A stretch of DNA of 64,000 bases from contig NZ_JBBHKR010000064.1 of assembly GCF_037389425.1 (NCBI RefSeq), forward strand, positions 1-64,000. The letters run 5' to 3'. The stretch's first letter is position 1. Each line of letters opens with the position of its first letter. This DNA is from Stygiolobus sp037389425 (GTDB lineage Archaea > Thermoproteota > Thermoprotei_A > Sulfolobales > Sulfolobaceae). Position numbers and translations under genes: made by a program. The notes beneath the pieces are model-generated. The model had not been told where the DNA came from and made no database searches. It saw only the letters and a program-made list of their open reading frames with translations. This document shows positions 33,445 through 41,006 of the stretch, in pieces.

Positions 33445-33633
33445 AGTAAAAAGTAATATGTATACTAGGAAACAACACTCATGCGTTCATAATTTATTAC
33501 AATTTATTAATTAATTATACAAATTAATTATATTTTAATAATCTCATAATCTGACTATTATATAGATAAAAATTATAATGAGAGTAAACAATTAGAATAG
33601 AATTTTGAATAAATGAGATAAAAAAGAAACTAA

Positions 33634-35313
33634 TCATTCAAATGAGGGTTTGTTACTTCCTTCTTCTCCGCCTTCTTCTTTACCTTTGCTTCCTTCTTTC
33701 TTCTCGCTCTTTAATGCAGAGGCGGCAATCAAGTCATCAATCTTCAGAATCGCAGTAGCTGCTTCAACAGCGCTCTTAAATACCTGAGCTTTTACTCTCA
33801 CAGGCTCAATTACGTTGATTGACATCATATCATCGTTAAGTCTTCCGTTCATTACATCAACTCCAGCATTCACTAGACCTTTAGAGTGCTTGGATCTCAG
33901 ATCCATTAAAGTTTGTATAGGCTCCATACCTGCAGTCTCTGCTAATATCATCGGTATCTCCTCTAATGCCTCAGCGAATTTCTCAATTGCTAACTGCTCC
34001 TTACCTCCTACGCTTCTTGCATATTCTCTTAATCTTAATGCTAACTCAGTCTCAACGGCTCCACCACCCGCTACAATCATGGGCTTTGATAATACGTTCC
34101 TTAATGAATGTAATGCGTCGTTAATACTCCTCTCTGCCTCATCAAGTGCCATATCATTGGATCCTCTTAATAAAATGTTCACAGCCCTCGGGTTCTTTGC
34201 ACCTTCAATGAATACCATCTTATCGTTTCCTACTCTCCTCTCCTCTACTAGCTCGGCGTAACCTAGATCCTCAGGAGTCGCATCCTTTATACTACTTATA
34301 ATCCTTGCTCCTAAAGCCTTCTCTAACTTCTCTATATCGCTCCTCTTTACCCTTCTCACTGCGAGTATTCCTTTCTTAGCTAGGAAGTGCTGTGCTATAT
34401 CATCAATACCTTTCTGGCATATAACAACATTAGCTCCAATTGAAGCTAGTTTGTCTACCATCTCCTTAAGGTACTTAGCCTCTTCATCTAGGAAGGCCTT
34501 AATTTGGTCTGGGCTAGTGATGCTTATCTTAGCTGATATCTCAGGCTTTTCAACCTCCAGTGCAGCATCTAATACAGCGATCTTTGCCTTTTCTACTCTC
34601 CTAGGCATTCCAGGGTGAACCACTTCTTTGTCGAGTACTAGACCTCTTACCAACATACTATCTTCTGTACTTCCACCCTTCTTCTTATCTATTTTGATTA
34701 AATCAAGAGGAACGTTATAGCTACCGTCTGGCCTCTTCTCAGCTACAATTGATACAGCATCGAGTACTAAGTTAATGATTTTGTCCATCTCTTCTCCACC
34801 AGCAACGAACTTGCTCGACATTGTTGTATATACAATCTTTCTCAGCTGGTCTCTAGCTACTTGTGAATTAAGATCACTTACGTCGATCTTCAAAGCTAAC
34901 TGATCTAGAATTTCTAATGATTTGTTTAATGCCTTCTTATAACCTTCAATTATTATGGTTGGGTGTATATTCTGGTCTAATAAATCATCTGCTTTGTCGA
35001 GTAATAATCCAGCAAGGACTACTGCTGAAGTGGTTCCATCTCCTACTTCAGCGTCTTGTGCCTTTGCAGCCTCAACAAGGAGCTTTGCAGCCGGGTGCTG
35101 GATTTCCATCTCCTTTACTATAGTAGCACCGTCATTAGTAATAGTTACGTCGCCGAAACTATCGACTAACATCTTGTCTAATCCTCTGGGTCCTAACGAG
35201 CTCTTTAACATCTCTGATAGTGTTACAGCTGCTAGTATATTGTTCCTTAAAGCATCCCTTCCGGAGGATCTATTTGTACCCTCTTTAAAGAGTAATACTG
35301 GAGCACCTGCCAT
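33634..35313 (-). CDS. thsA: Thermosome subunit (group II chaperonin, alpha type)
   Basis: The thermosome is a ring-shaped ATP-driven folding machine; Sulfolobales rings mix alpha, beta and gamma subunits and rise strongly on heat shock. The 559-residue protein contains S-L-G-P-R-G-L-D-K-M-L (about 40-50), T-N-D-G-A-T-I (about 60-66), V-G-D-G-T-T-S-A (about 92-99) and V-A-G-G-G-A-V-E near 407. The N-terminus A-P-V-L-L-F-K-E-G fits the alpha subunit. The tail is Glu/Gly/Ser-rich. A strong TATA box (35348-35359) and a GGTGAG site (35318-35323) precede it. Confidence 0.95.
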   Translation of the reverse strand: MAGAPVLLFKEGTNRSSGRDALRNNILAAVTLSEMLKSSLGPRGLDKMLVDSFGDVTITNDGATIVKEMEIQHPAAKLLVEAAKAQDAEVGDGTTSAVVLAGLLLDKADDLLDQNIHPTIIIEGYKKALNKSLEILDQLALKIDVSDLNSQVARDQLRKIVYTTMSSKFVAGGEEMDKIINLVLDAVSIVAEKRPDGSYNVPLDLIKIDKKKGGSTEDSMLVRGLVLDKEVVHPGMPRRVEKAKIAVLDAALEVEKPEISAKISITSPDQIKAFLDEEAKYLKEMVDKLASIGANVVICQKGIDDIAQHFLAKKGILAVRRVKRSDIEKLEKALGARIISSIKDATPEDLGYAELVEERRVGNDKMVFIEGAKNPRAVNILLRGSNDMALDEAERSINDALHSLRNVLSKPMIVAGGGAVETELALRLREYARSVGGKEQLAIEKFAEALEEIPMILAETAGMEPIQTLMDLRSKHSKGLVNAGVDVMNGRLNDDMMSINVIEPVRVKAQVFKSAVEAATAILKIDDLIAASALKSEKKEGSKGKEEGGEEGSNKPSFE

Positions 35314-35317
35314 TTAG

Positions 35318-35359
35318 CTCACCGTAGCTGGTTTTCATTAGGAGCGGTTATATATAAAT
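35318..35359 (-). promoter_or_regulatory. Thermosome promoter and ribosome-binding site
   Basis: On the minus strand, a long TATA element covers 35348-35359. It is centred about 26 nt before 35327, which predicts a 13-nt leader. That leader contains GGTGAG (35318-35323), four bases before ATG 35313. A strong TATA box together with a ribosome-binding site fits a highly expressed heat-shock gene. Confidence 0.55.
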
Positions 35360-35481
35360 TTTTCTTTTTTATGGCCCAATACTAATGAGGTATGGGAGAA
35401 AAGAGAAAGTCATCATAGTTCTAGAGAAAGAATGGAGATATTTTAAACAGTTTTTAATTCTACACTCGAAGTTGTTGATAT

Positions 35482-36204
35482 ATGAACCTTTGCCAGAGAT
35501 GTAACAAGAGAGAAGCGAAGTATGTCGTCGGTGGAAGGAAATTATGTGAGATGTGTGCACGAGACGAGATTGTTAAAAGGGTCAGAAAGGAGATTCATAA
35601 CAGTAAAATGTTTAATTACAATGATAAGGTTGCTATTCTAGCACCAAATAACATGGACCAAATAGCAGAGCTCCTAATACATATCATAGGCAAGGCTTGT
35701 TACACTTGTAATTTAAAGATCGACAAAGTTAGCGTACAGTTTGACTACCAAGATATTAACGAGTATATCTGGAGTCTAATAATGGAAGCTAAAAATCTCA
35801 AAGAGTATAGTGTGAAAGTACTTCCTTTTCCTTCAAACTTCTATTTAGCTTATCTCCTCTACTCAGTTACAATGAAAAATTATTCTTATCTTAATTACGT
35901 TACAAGTTCTAAGACATTAAACGATGGAACTAAAATCTTTATTCCTCTTTATTCAATACCGTTATCAGAACTCAGTGCTTTCGGTATAATAAACGAGATT
36001 AGCTTTAATGACGACGTTTTTAACTCAATCTTTTCTTGGGTTAACACACAGTTAGCTGAGAACTACGAGCTCTTTCATACCTTCATAACCTCCACTTCGT
36101 TATTCAACTACCCCAAGTGTAAGTCTTGTGACGCTTTCATTGAGTCTGGGGAGTACTGTGCTCGATGTAAAAGGACTTTAGCTTCTCCTTCTCCTCCTTA
36201 TTAA
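35482..36204 (+). CDS. TtuA/Ctu-like protein with degenerate PP-loop
   Basis: The N-terminus is the TtuA/Ctu1-type zinc ribbon (Cys4, Cys7, Cys22, Cys25) followed by V-K-R-V-R-K-E-I. Where tRNA 2-thiouridine synthetases have the ATP-binding S-G-G-K-D-S, this protein reads A-P-N-N-M-D-Q (about 54-60). The C-terminus has a second ribbon, Cys213, Cys216, Cys226 and Cys229, like the C-terminal zinc site of TtuA. The protein is 240 residues, shorter than TtuA (about 310). It is probably a non-catalytic relative, comparable in idea to Ctu2 in eukaryotes. The final 68 nt overlap the convergent neighbour. Confidence 0.65.
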   Translation: MNLCQRCNKREAKYVVGGRKLCEMCARDEIVKRVRKEIHNSKMFNYNDKVAILAPNNMDQIAELLIHIIGKACYTCNLKIDKVSVQFDYQDINEYIWSLIMEAKNLKEYSVKVLPFPSNFYLAYLLYSVTMKNYSYLNYVTSSKTLNDGTKIFIPLYSIPLSELSAFGIINEISFNDDVFNSIFSWVNTQLAENYELFHTFITSTSLFNYPKCKSCDAFIESGEYCARCKRTLASPSPPY

Positions 36205-36961
36205 GCACGATCTCGAACCTTAGAAGATCTTTGGGTTGTTTACTGGGGGGTAAAACGCCGTCCCATGAATAGTAGAAGTAACCAGCTGTCATTATCTCCT
36301 TGTAACCTTGAGGATCCGCTTTGAAATAGTCGAAAAGCAACTGCAACACGTTTAGTTGTTCTTTTAGTTGTTTCATACTGATTGTGTACTTACATATATA
36401 GCAAGACAAGTCAGGCATAATGGCGTTAAACATACATTTCGGACATTTTACCGGGGAGTTAATTCCGTATATAGTCCAGTTAGCCCTGAGAATATCTATT
36501 AGGTCACTTCTGCCTTTCTTACTACAAATCTCATACAGTCTCGGGCCCAGATCCTTAATTGCATTCTTTGTATTATATACAACAAACTCTAATTGTTCAT
36601 CTGTCATTTTTTCTAAATCCTTAATTTTCACAAGTTTCATAGCTAAGAACTCCATTAATGAGTCTTTGTTGGCAGATAGTCTGTTTATTATAGTCTTAGA
36701 TTTAGGCTTAGTCTTCACTTCGCCTACAGCACCCGCAAAAGGCTCCTTTATAAGTTCCTTATACTCCTCTCTCGACAATTCGAGATAAGCGAGACCAAGA
36801 GCATTTATCACTTCGTCTAAATATTCGTCTAAAAGTTCATTAGGATCTACATACTTTACAGAGGATGACCTCTTTTTCTTGCTCTTGGTTTGTGAGGTAG
36901 TATCCTTTTCTTCTTGTTCTTCACCTTTTTTCCTCCTGGGCAACTGCTCCCCCTGGGCCAA
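36137..36961 (-). CDS. Protein of unknown function with internal zinc ribbon
   Basis: The 274-residue protein has a very charged, probably disordered N-terminus (about 1-35, Lys/Glu/Ser/Arg-rich). A helical middle follows, then C-P-K-C ... C-Y-I-C (about residues 173-191), likely a zinc site. The name and function are unknown to me. Its start codon directly follows the stop of the cysteine protein upstream, so they are one operon. Its 3' end overlaps the TtuA-like gene by 68 nt in the opposite direction. Confidence 0.72.
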   Translation of the reverse strand: MAQGEQLPRRKKGEEQEEKDTTSQTKSKKKRSSSVKYVDPNELLDEYLDEVINALGLAYLELSREEYKELIKEPFAGAVGEVKTKPKSKTIINRLSANKDSLMEFLAMKLVKIKDLEKMTDEQLEFVVYNTKNAIKDLGPRLYEICSKKGRSDLIDILRANWTIYGINSPVKCPKCMFNAIMPDLSCYICKYTISMKQLKEQLNVLQLLFDYFKADPQGYKEIMTAGYFYYSWDGVLPPSKQPKDLLRFEIVLNKEEKEKLKSFYIEHSTPQTQ

Positions 36962-37294
36962 TCAGACAATGTGGGATAAGTCCAGGTAGTCCATAGGAAG
37001 CATTTTGCCTTTTGACACTATTTCGTTATACTTCTTTTCTAAATCTTCTATAAATACTGGACAGTTCTCAAATTTTCCCTCTCTAGTGCATTTAGCTCCT
37101 CCTAAGGTTAAGAAGCAAATTTGAGACTTCTTATCATAGTGCGGACATAATTTGTGGTATGTTTTTGCGCTTTTTATCATCTTTTCTATCCACTGTTTCT
37201 TATGGTCCTTCTTCTCTGCCTCTTTCTCAGCCTTTGCTAACACTTTGTTCATCTCCTCTTCCGAGATCTTAGAAGACCTCGTATTATCAGCCAT
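36962..37294 (-). CDS. Small protein with a C-P-H-Y four-cysteine module
   Basis: The 110-residue protein has a helical charged N-terminus and then Cys50, Cys60, Cys69 and Cys78 in the order C-P-H-Y ... C ... C ... C-P-V. This is close to the modules of the cysteine-rich protein at 32281. It probably binds a metal or cluster. ATG 37294 (M-A-D-N-T) is preferred; GGTG lies just upstream, overlapping an alternative GTG at 37303. It abuts the next gene without a gap. Confidence 0.75.
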   Translation of the reverse strand: MADNTRSSKISEEEMNKVLAKAEKEAEKKDHKKQWIEKMIKSAKTYHKLCPHYDKKSQICFLTLGGAKCTREGKFENCPVFIEDLEKKYNEIVSKGKMLPMDYLDLSHIV

Positions 37295-37303
37295 AATTAA
37301 CAC

Positions 37304-37536
37304 CGCATTATGTAACTTTACACGTCTCCTCTAATATATATTACTACTACTACAAGAGATGAACAATAGACTAGACCTGAGTGAAGTAATTAAATATAGT
37401 TTGTATATTGTAAGTATTATTGATTAGAATTGTTTCGTATAGGCATTATTCATAGTTGTAGTATATGTATGTAGTTTTGATTAAGTAAACCCCTACAACT
37501 CTTATTAAAGAAACAGAGAGAGTTCCTTTATAAAAA
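37304..37536. other. Intergenic region beside the WhiP-like gene, candidate replication origin (oriC3 type)
   Basis: This 233-bp non-coding stretch is very AT-rich and lies at the 3' side of the WhiP-like gene. In Sulfolobus the third chromosomal origin lies next to whiP (established knowledge). Here a perfect inverted repeat AGTTGTAG (37454-37461) / CTACAACT (37493-37500) is present, and an AT-rich run at about 37386-37440 could serve as unwinding element. No clear ORB box is seen inside. The origin assignment is inferred from the neighbour gene. Confidence 0.35.
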
Positions 37537-38259
37537 TTAACACTCATTAATCTTGTTTTTAAATGACTGTGTAAAACCTATCCTTAAACCCAGTTTTGGA
37601 TCATGATAAAGGTACAAGATCCTCTTAGTCTGAAGTTTTCTCAATACCCGAAAGAGCCAGCCTGTATCGGCTCCGAACTCCTCTTGTAGCTGGTCGATGT
37701 ATACGTATGTTGAACCCCATTGCGTGTATTTTGTCAGTAAATAGGATAATAACTCTTTCTCTTCTTCTTCTAGTTTTTGAAGAATTTCATCTAAACAATT
37801 CATCAAATTCTCTTTTTGTGGTTTATTTTCTTTAGGACTGGTTTTTGCTTCAATAAACGACAAAATTTCTTTTCTCTCTTTGTCATCTTTTTCCTTATTC
37901 TTGTTGTTTATTGTAGGTTTAACTTTTTCATTGAATATATCTCTAGCAATAGCCAGGTATTCGGTAAACTTAGTGTTGTTCTTACTCTCCACTATTTCCT
38001 TAGCCAAGTCTTCTCCTTGTGGGGTCAAATGCCATCTTCCTGCTTCCTGATAAACGAGTCCTTTCCTCTTCCAATAGCTCAGATAACTACTAACGTACTT
38101 GGTCTCTAGTCCCAAGTTTACCGCTATTTCTGATGTTCTAAGAGGTCTCGCGAGAAGTAGAACGAGTATTGCTTCCACTAACTTAGACCTGGGGTTAATA
38201 CTTTTGCTCTCTTGAACTCTGATAATATCCGTAATGTCAGTATCGTCAGTAGTCATCAT
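37537..38259 (-). CDS. whiP: WhiP-like double winged-helix protein (origin-binding, Cdt1-like)
   Basis: The 240-residue protein has an N-terminal winged helix (about 25-92, L-R-T-S-E-I-A-V-N-L-G-L, Y-L-S-Y-W-K-R-K-G-L-V). A charged linker (about 110-150) follows, then a second winged helix (about 160-232, L-Q-E-E-F-G-A-D, F-R-V-L-R-K-L-Q-T-K-R). This is the layout of WhiP, the Cdt1-related initiator that specifies oriC3 in Sulfolobus. The neighbourhood (thermosome upstream, CdvB2, PEP synthase and trp genes further on) is as I recall it around whiP in Saccharolobus. A plain two-domain transcription regulator is the alternative. Confidence 0.7.
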   Translation of the reverse strand: MMTTDDTDITDIIRVQESKSINPRSKLVEAILVLLLARPLRTSEIAVNLGLETKYVSSYLSYWKRKGLVYQEAGRWHLTPQGEDLAKEIVESKNNTKFTEYLAIARDIFNEKVKPTINNKNKEKDDKERKEILSFIEAKTSPKENKPQKENLMNCLDEILQKLEEEEKELLSYLLTKYTQWGSTYVYIDQLQEEFGADTGWLFRVLRKLQTKRILYLYHDPKLGLRIGFTQSFKNKINEC

Positions 38260-38326
38260 ATCTTATTTGCCAAACTAAAATTAATAATAGTGGAAAGTTT
38301 CAGCCTAGGTAATTCCATGCTTTTTG

Positions 38327-39442
38327 TTAATCAGTAATATCACAAGTTTTCATCGCTACAAATTCTCCATAACCAACTATTATCTTGTATACTCCTCTCA
38401 TTAAAACATCAAGTTCGGGATCACCAGTGTCTATCCTGAGACAGTTGAAAGTGTTCAACTTACTCCTTGTAGATACGATGATTATGTTATCCTTCCTATT
38501 GGCCCCTTGAGATACTTTTAGTAATTTCCTGAGAAATTCGGGTCCTATCTCTTGATTCCCCCTCCCGATGAGAAAGCCCTGCTTACCAATGGGAGTGAGG
38601 ATAAGCTTTAACTCCCCGGTTAAACCTAGTAACTCTTCGTACTTCACACAACTCTTTAAAAGTTGACGATTTTTTATGACATCGGTACAGAGGAAATTAC
38701 TTTCTATTCCGATCTTTTTCAATATTGTTTTTGTCGTACTCCCTGGGCCTACTACGAAGACTTCGTTCGACGATGTTAGGTAAGTATCAATCACATATTG
38801 GGCTATTTCATCTAATTCCTCCTTATCGTTTATGACCTCCTCTTTATTAGGTGTTAATAAGTTGGAGTAATTTACTGTCTTAGCGTAACCATATAACTTA
38901 ACAACATATTTACCTTGTCTATAGGCTTGTTCATCTATATCCAAGATTTCAGTTAAGATTTCTTCAGTCTTGTCCTCAACGAAGTGTCGTAAAAGAACTC
39001 CTGCTGACTCGGGGTTTGTAGTAAAAACACCGCTGTGCATTTTTACACCTGTAGGAATTCCCAGGATTGGTAACTTGTCCTTTACGACACTGAAAACATC
39101 CCTTGCTGTACCATCACCTCCGGCAAAAACTATTATATCACATTGCTTACTCTCTATAAAGTAAGTCACGGCTTTGATTGTATCCTCTCTTGATGTGGGT
39201 GTATTGATGTTGATTTTAGCGACTTCATACTTAACTTCGCTTCCCTTAAAGTAGTTTTCTCCCATTTCACGTGGAGCAACAATATAATTAGCGTTTTTAG
39301 GGGCTGTATTTAAAAACCTTAAAATTCGAGATGGTGTTTCTGTGTTGTAAATTTGTAAATTATCACTACCTTTATTCCCTATTCTTCCTCCGCTTCCAGC
39401 TACAGGGTTAACCAGTAGGCATATCGTTTTGCTCATTCGCAT
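38327..39442 (-). CDS. ATP-NAD kinase-like protein (COG3199)
   Basis: The 371-residue protein has the NAD-kinase/diacylglycerol-kinase-like fold. It begins L-V-N-P-V-A-G-S-G-G-R-I-G and carries F-A-G-G-D-G-T-A-R-D (about residues 104-113), then G-I-P-T-G-V-K-M-H-S-G-V-F. The archaeal COG3199 group is annotated as ATP-NAD kinase or AcoX-like, but substrate is not proven. The start (ATG 39442 or ATG 39436) overlaps the DUF4443 gene by up to 35 nt, so the two form an operon. The 67-bp spacer towards whiP contains AGTGGAAA (38289-38296). Confidence 0.85.
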   Translation of the reverse strand: MRMSKTICLLVNPVAGSGGRIGNKGSDNLQIYNTETPSRILRFLNTAPKNANYIVAPREMGENYFKGSEVKYEVAKININTPTSREDTIKAVTYFIESKQCDIIVFAGGDGTARDVFSVVKDKLPILGIPTGVKMHSGVFTTNPESAGVLLRHFVEDKTEEILTEILDIDEQAYRQGKYVVKLYGYAKTVNYSNLLTPNKEEVINDKEELDEIAQYVIDTYLTSSNEVFVVGPGSTTKTILKKIGIESNFLCTDVIKNRQLLKSCVKYEELLGLTGELKLILTPIGKQGFLIGRGNQEIGPEFLRKLLKVSQGANRKDNIIIVSTRSKLNTFNCLRIDTGDPELDVLMRGVYKIIVGYGEFVAMKTCDITD

Positions 39443-40070
39443 AATATAGGGTCAGGATTATTTTATAAGCTAAGTAATTACTACTAGGCTCGAAGAATAC
39501 TACTAAGTCGTGAGGTTGTATGGACTCCTTCAGTTTTTCTTTTATCTCCTCTTTCAGTTTCTTCACCTCGTCACTTTCGTCAAAGGTTTTAGGTGGTAGT
39601 TCAATACTACTTTCTTCGGTTACTGTTCCGATCAGTGTTTTAGAAGCCCCCGACTTAATTATTAGGTCTCTGAGCTGTAGTATCCCGATCTTATCGACTA
39701 AGTGGGACAAGTTTCTCATAATTATACATCCAGCATTCCAATTTATTGTCCTTAATTCCATATTTTCGAGAACTGAAGCTTTTTCTGTAAAATATTTCAG
39801 GATACTTTTACCTTTTTCGGACAAGATTATTCCAGCTACCTTATCTATGTTCACTAAATCTAGTTCCCTCAACCTTTTAATTAGCGTCCTGGTACTGGCT
39901 TCACTGAGACCCAACTTTCTCATTAGTAAGTGTCTCCCTATAGGCTGTTCCTTCCTTATAGTTTCTAGGGCGAGGAGTACGTGAGCTTCATCAAAATTCG
40001 GTTTATTCCCCTTTTTAGGGGTTACAATTTGCCCTAGCAATGTTACGAATTCCACATTTATAAATGGCAT
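39408..40070 (-). CDS. DUF4443-type winged-helix regulator
   Basis: The product has a winged-helix domain (about residues 25-85: A-H-V-L-L-A-L-E-T-I, L-M-R-K-L-G-L-S-E-A-S-T-R-T-L-I-K-R-L-R) and a larger C-terminal region, as in the archaeal DUF4443 family. The target is unknown. The open frame extends to 40133, into argF. That start is unlikely because argF begins at 40086, so I use ATG 40070; ATG 40079 and TTG 40040 are alternatives. It is divergent from argF and in an operon with the ATP-NAD kinase-like gene. Confidence 0.75.
   Translation of the reverse strand: MPFINVEFVTLLGQIVTPKKGNKPNFDEAHVLLALETIRKEQPIGRHLLMRKLGLSEASTRTLIKRLRELDLVNIDKVAGIILSEKGKSILKYFTEKASVLENMELRTINWNAGCIIMRNLSHLVDKIGILQLRDLIIKSGASKTLIGTVTEESSIELPPKTFDESDEVKKLKEEIKEKLKESIQPHDLVVFFEPSSNYLAYKIILTLYYANEQNDMPTG
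40055..40066. promoter_or_regulatory. Palindromic TATA box between argF and the DUF4443 gene
   Basis: CATTTATAAATG is a perfect 12-bp palindrome centred 25-26 nt before argF ATG 40086, ideal for a leaderless argF transcript. Being symmetrical, it could also direct transcription the other way towards the DUF4443 gene. The predicted minus-strand start near 40035 would lie inside that frame. Confidence 0.55.
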
Positions 40071-40085
40071 AGATAACATAAAAAT

Positions 40086-41006
40086 ATGTTGAGAGGAAAA
40101 AGCCTTCTTTGTCTCTTGGATTTTTCTAAACAAGAAATAGAAAAAATGATGGAAGTATCGTTCATGATGAAGAACTACGTTTATACTAGTAATATTCCTA
40201 AAGTCCTTGAGGGAAAAAGTGTTGCCTTGATCTTCGAAAAGCCCAGCACTAGGACTAGAGTTAGCACAGAACTCGCTGTGAGGTATTTGGGAGGTGTAAG
40301 TATAGTCTTAAGTAAGGGAGAACTTCAACTCAGCCGTGGTGAACCGGTAGAGGATACTGCCAGAGTTCTCGGAAGGTACGTGAACGGTATAGGTGCGAGA
40401 GTCCTCGACCATAAAAACCTCCTGATCTTGGCCGAGTATTCTAAGAAACCTGTAATTAATTTACTAAGCGACTTATCTCACCCCCTTCAAGCGTTGACGG
40501 ATTATATGACTATAAAGGAGAGGTTCGGTAAGTACGAGACTGTGGCTTTTGTCGGAGACGGAGGGGATAATGTTTTGATCAGCCTTATGTCGTTTGCAGC
40601 TAAAATGGGTCTTGAGTTAAGGGTTGCAACTCCAAAAGAATATAAGCCTAGGCAGGACGTATGGAAGAAGATTGAAGAAGAGGCTGAGCAGAGTGGTGCA
40701 ATAATAGAATTTTATGAAGATCCTTATGAGGCGGTTAGGGGGAGCAAAGTTGTGTATACCGATGTGTGGGTCAGTATGGGTCAGGAGAAAATAGCTGAGG
40801 AAAAGAAGAAAAAACTGAGTAGCTATAAGGTGACGAAAGACTTAATGAGGTATGCGAGTAAGGAGGCAATATTCCTTCATTGTTTGCCCGCAGTTAGGGG
40901 AGAGGAAGTAGATGCTGAAGTGATAGACGGACAGCAGTCGGCAGTATGGGATCAAGCAGAGAATAGACTTTATACTGCAATGTCTGTACTGTCACTTCTT
41001 ATCTAA
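40086..41006 (+). CDS. argF: Ornithine carbamoyltransferase
   Basis: The enzyme joins carbamoyl phosphate and ornithine to give citrulline in arginine synthesis. The 306-residue protein has the carbamoyl-phosphate motif S-T-R-T-R (about 54-58), H-P-L-Q-A-L-T-D (about 132-139) and the ornithine-site H-C-L-P-A (about 263-267). The Cys-Leu-Pro motif separates it from aspartate carbamoyltransferase. It has its own TATA box and a leaderless start. The last 15 nt overlap convergent nreA. Confidence 0.95.
   Translation: MLRGKSLLCLLDFSKQEIEKMMEVSFMMKNYVYTSNIPKVLEGKSVALIFEKPSTRTRVSTELAVRYLGGVSIVLSKGELQLSRGEPVEDTARVLGRYVNGIGARVLDHKNLLILAEYSKKPVINLLSDLSHPLQALTDYMTIKERFGKYETVAFVGDGGDNVLISLMSFAAKMGLELRVATPKEYKPRQDVWKKIEEEAEQSGAIIEFYEDPYEAVRGSKVVYTDVWVSMGQEKIAEEKKKKLSSYKVTKDLMRYASKEAIFLHCLPAVRGEEVDAEVIDGQQSAVWDQAENRLYTAMSVLSLLI

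Noticed and set aside
33445..33633. CRISPR leader or array in the AT-rich spacer
   Set aside because: There are no regularly spaced repeats of 24 bp or so and no spacers; the short A/T repeats are low-complexity sequence.
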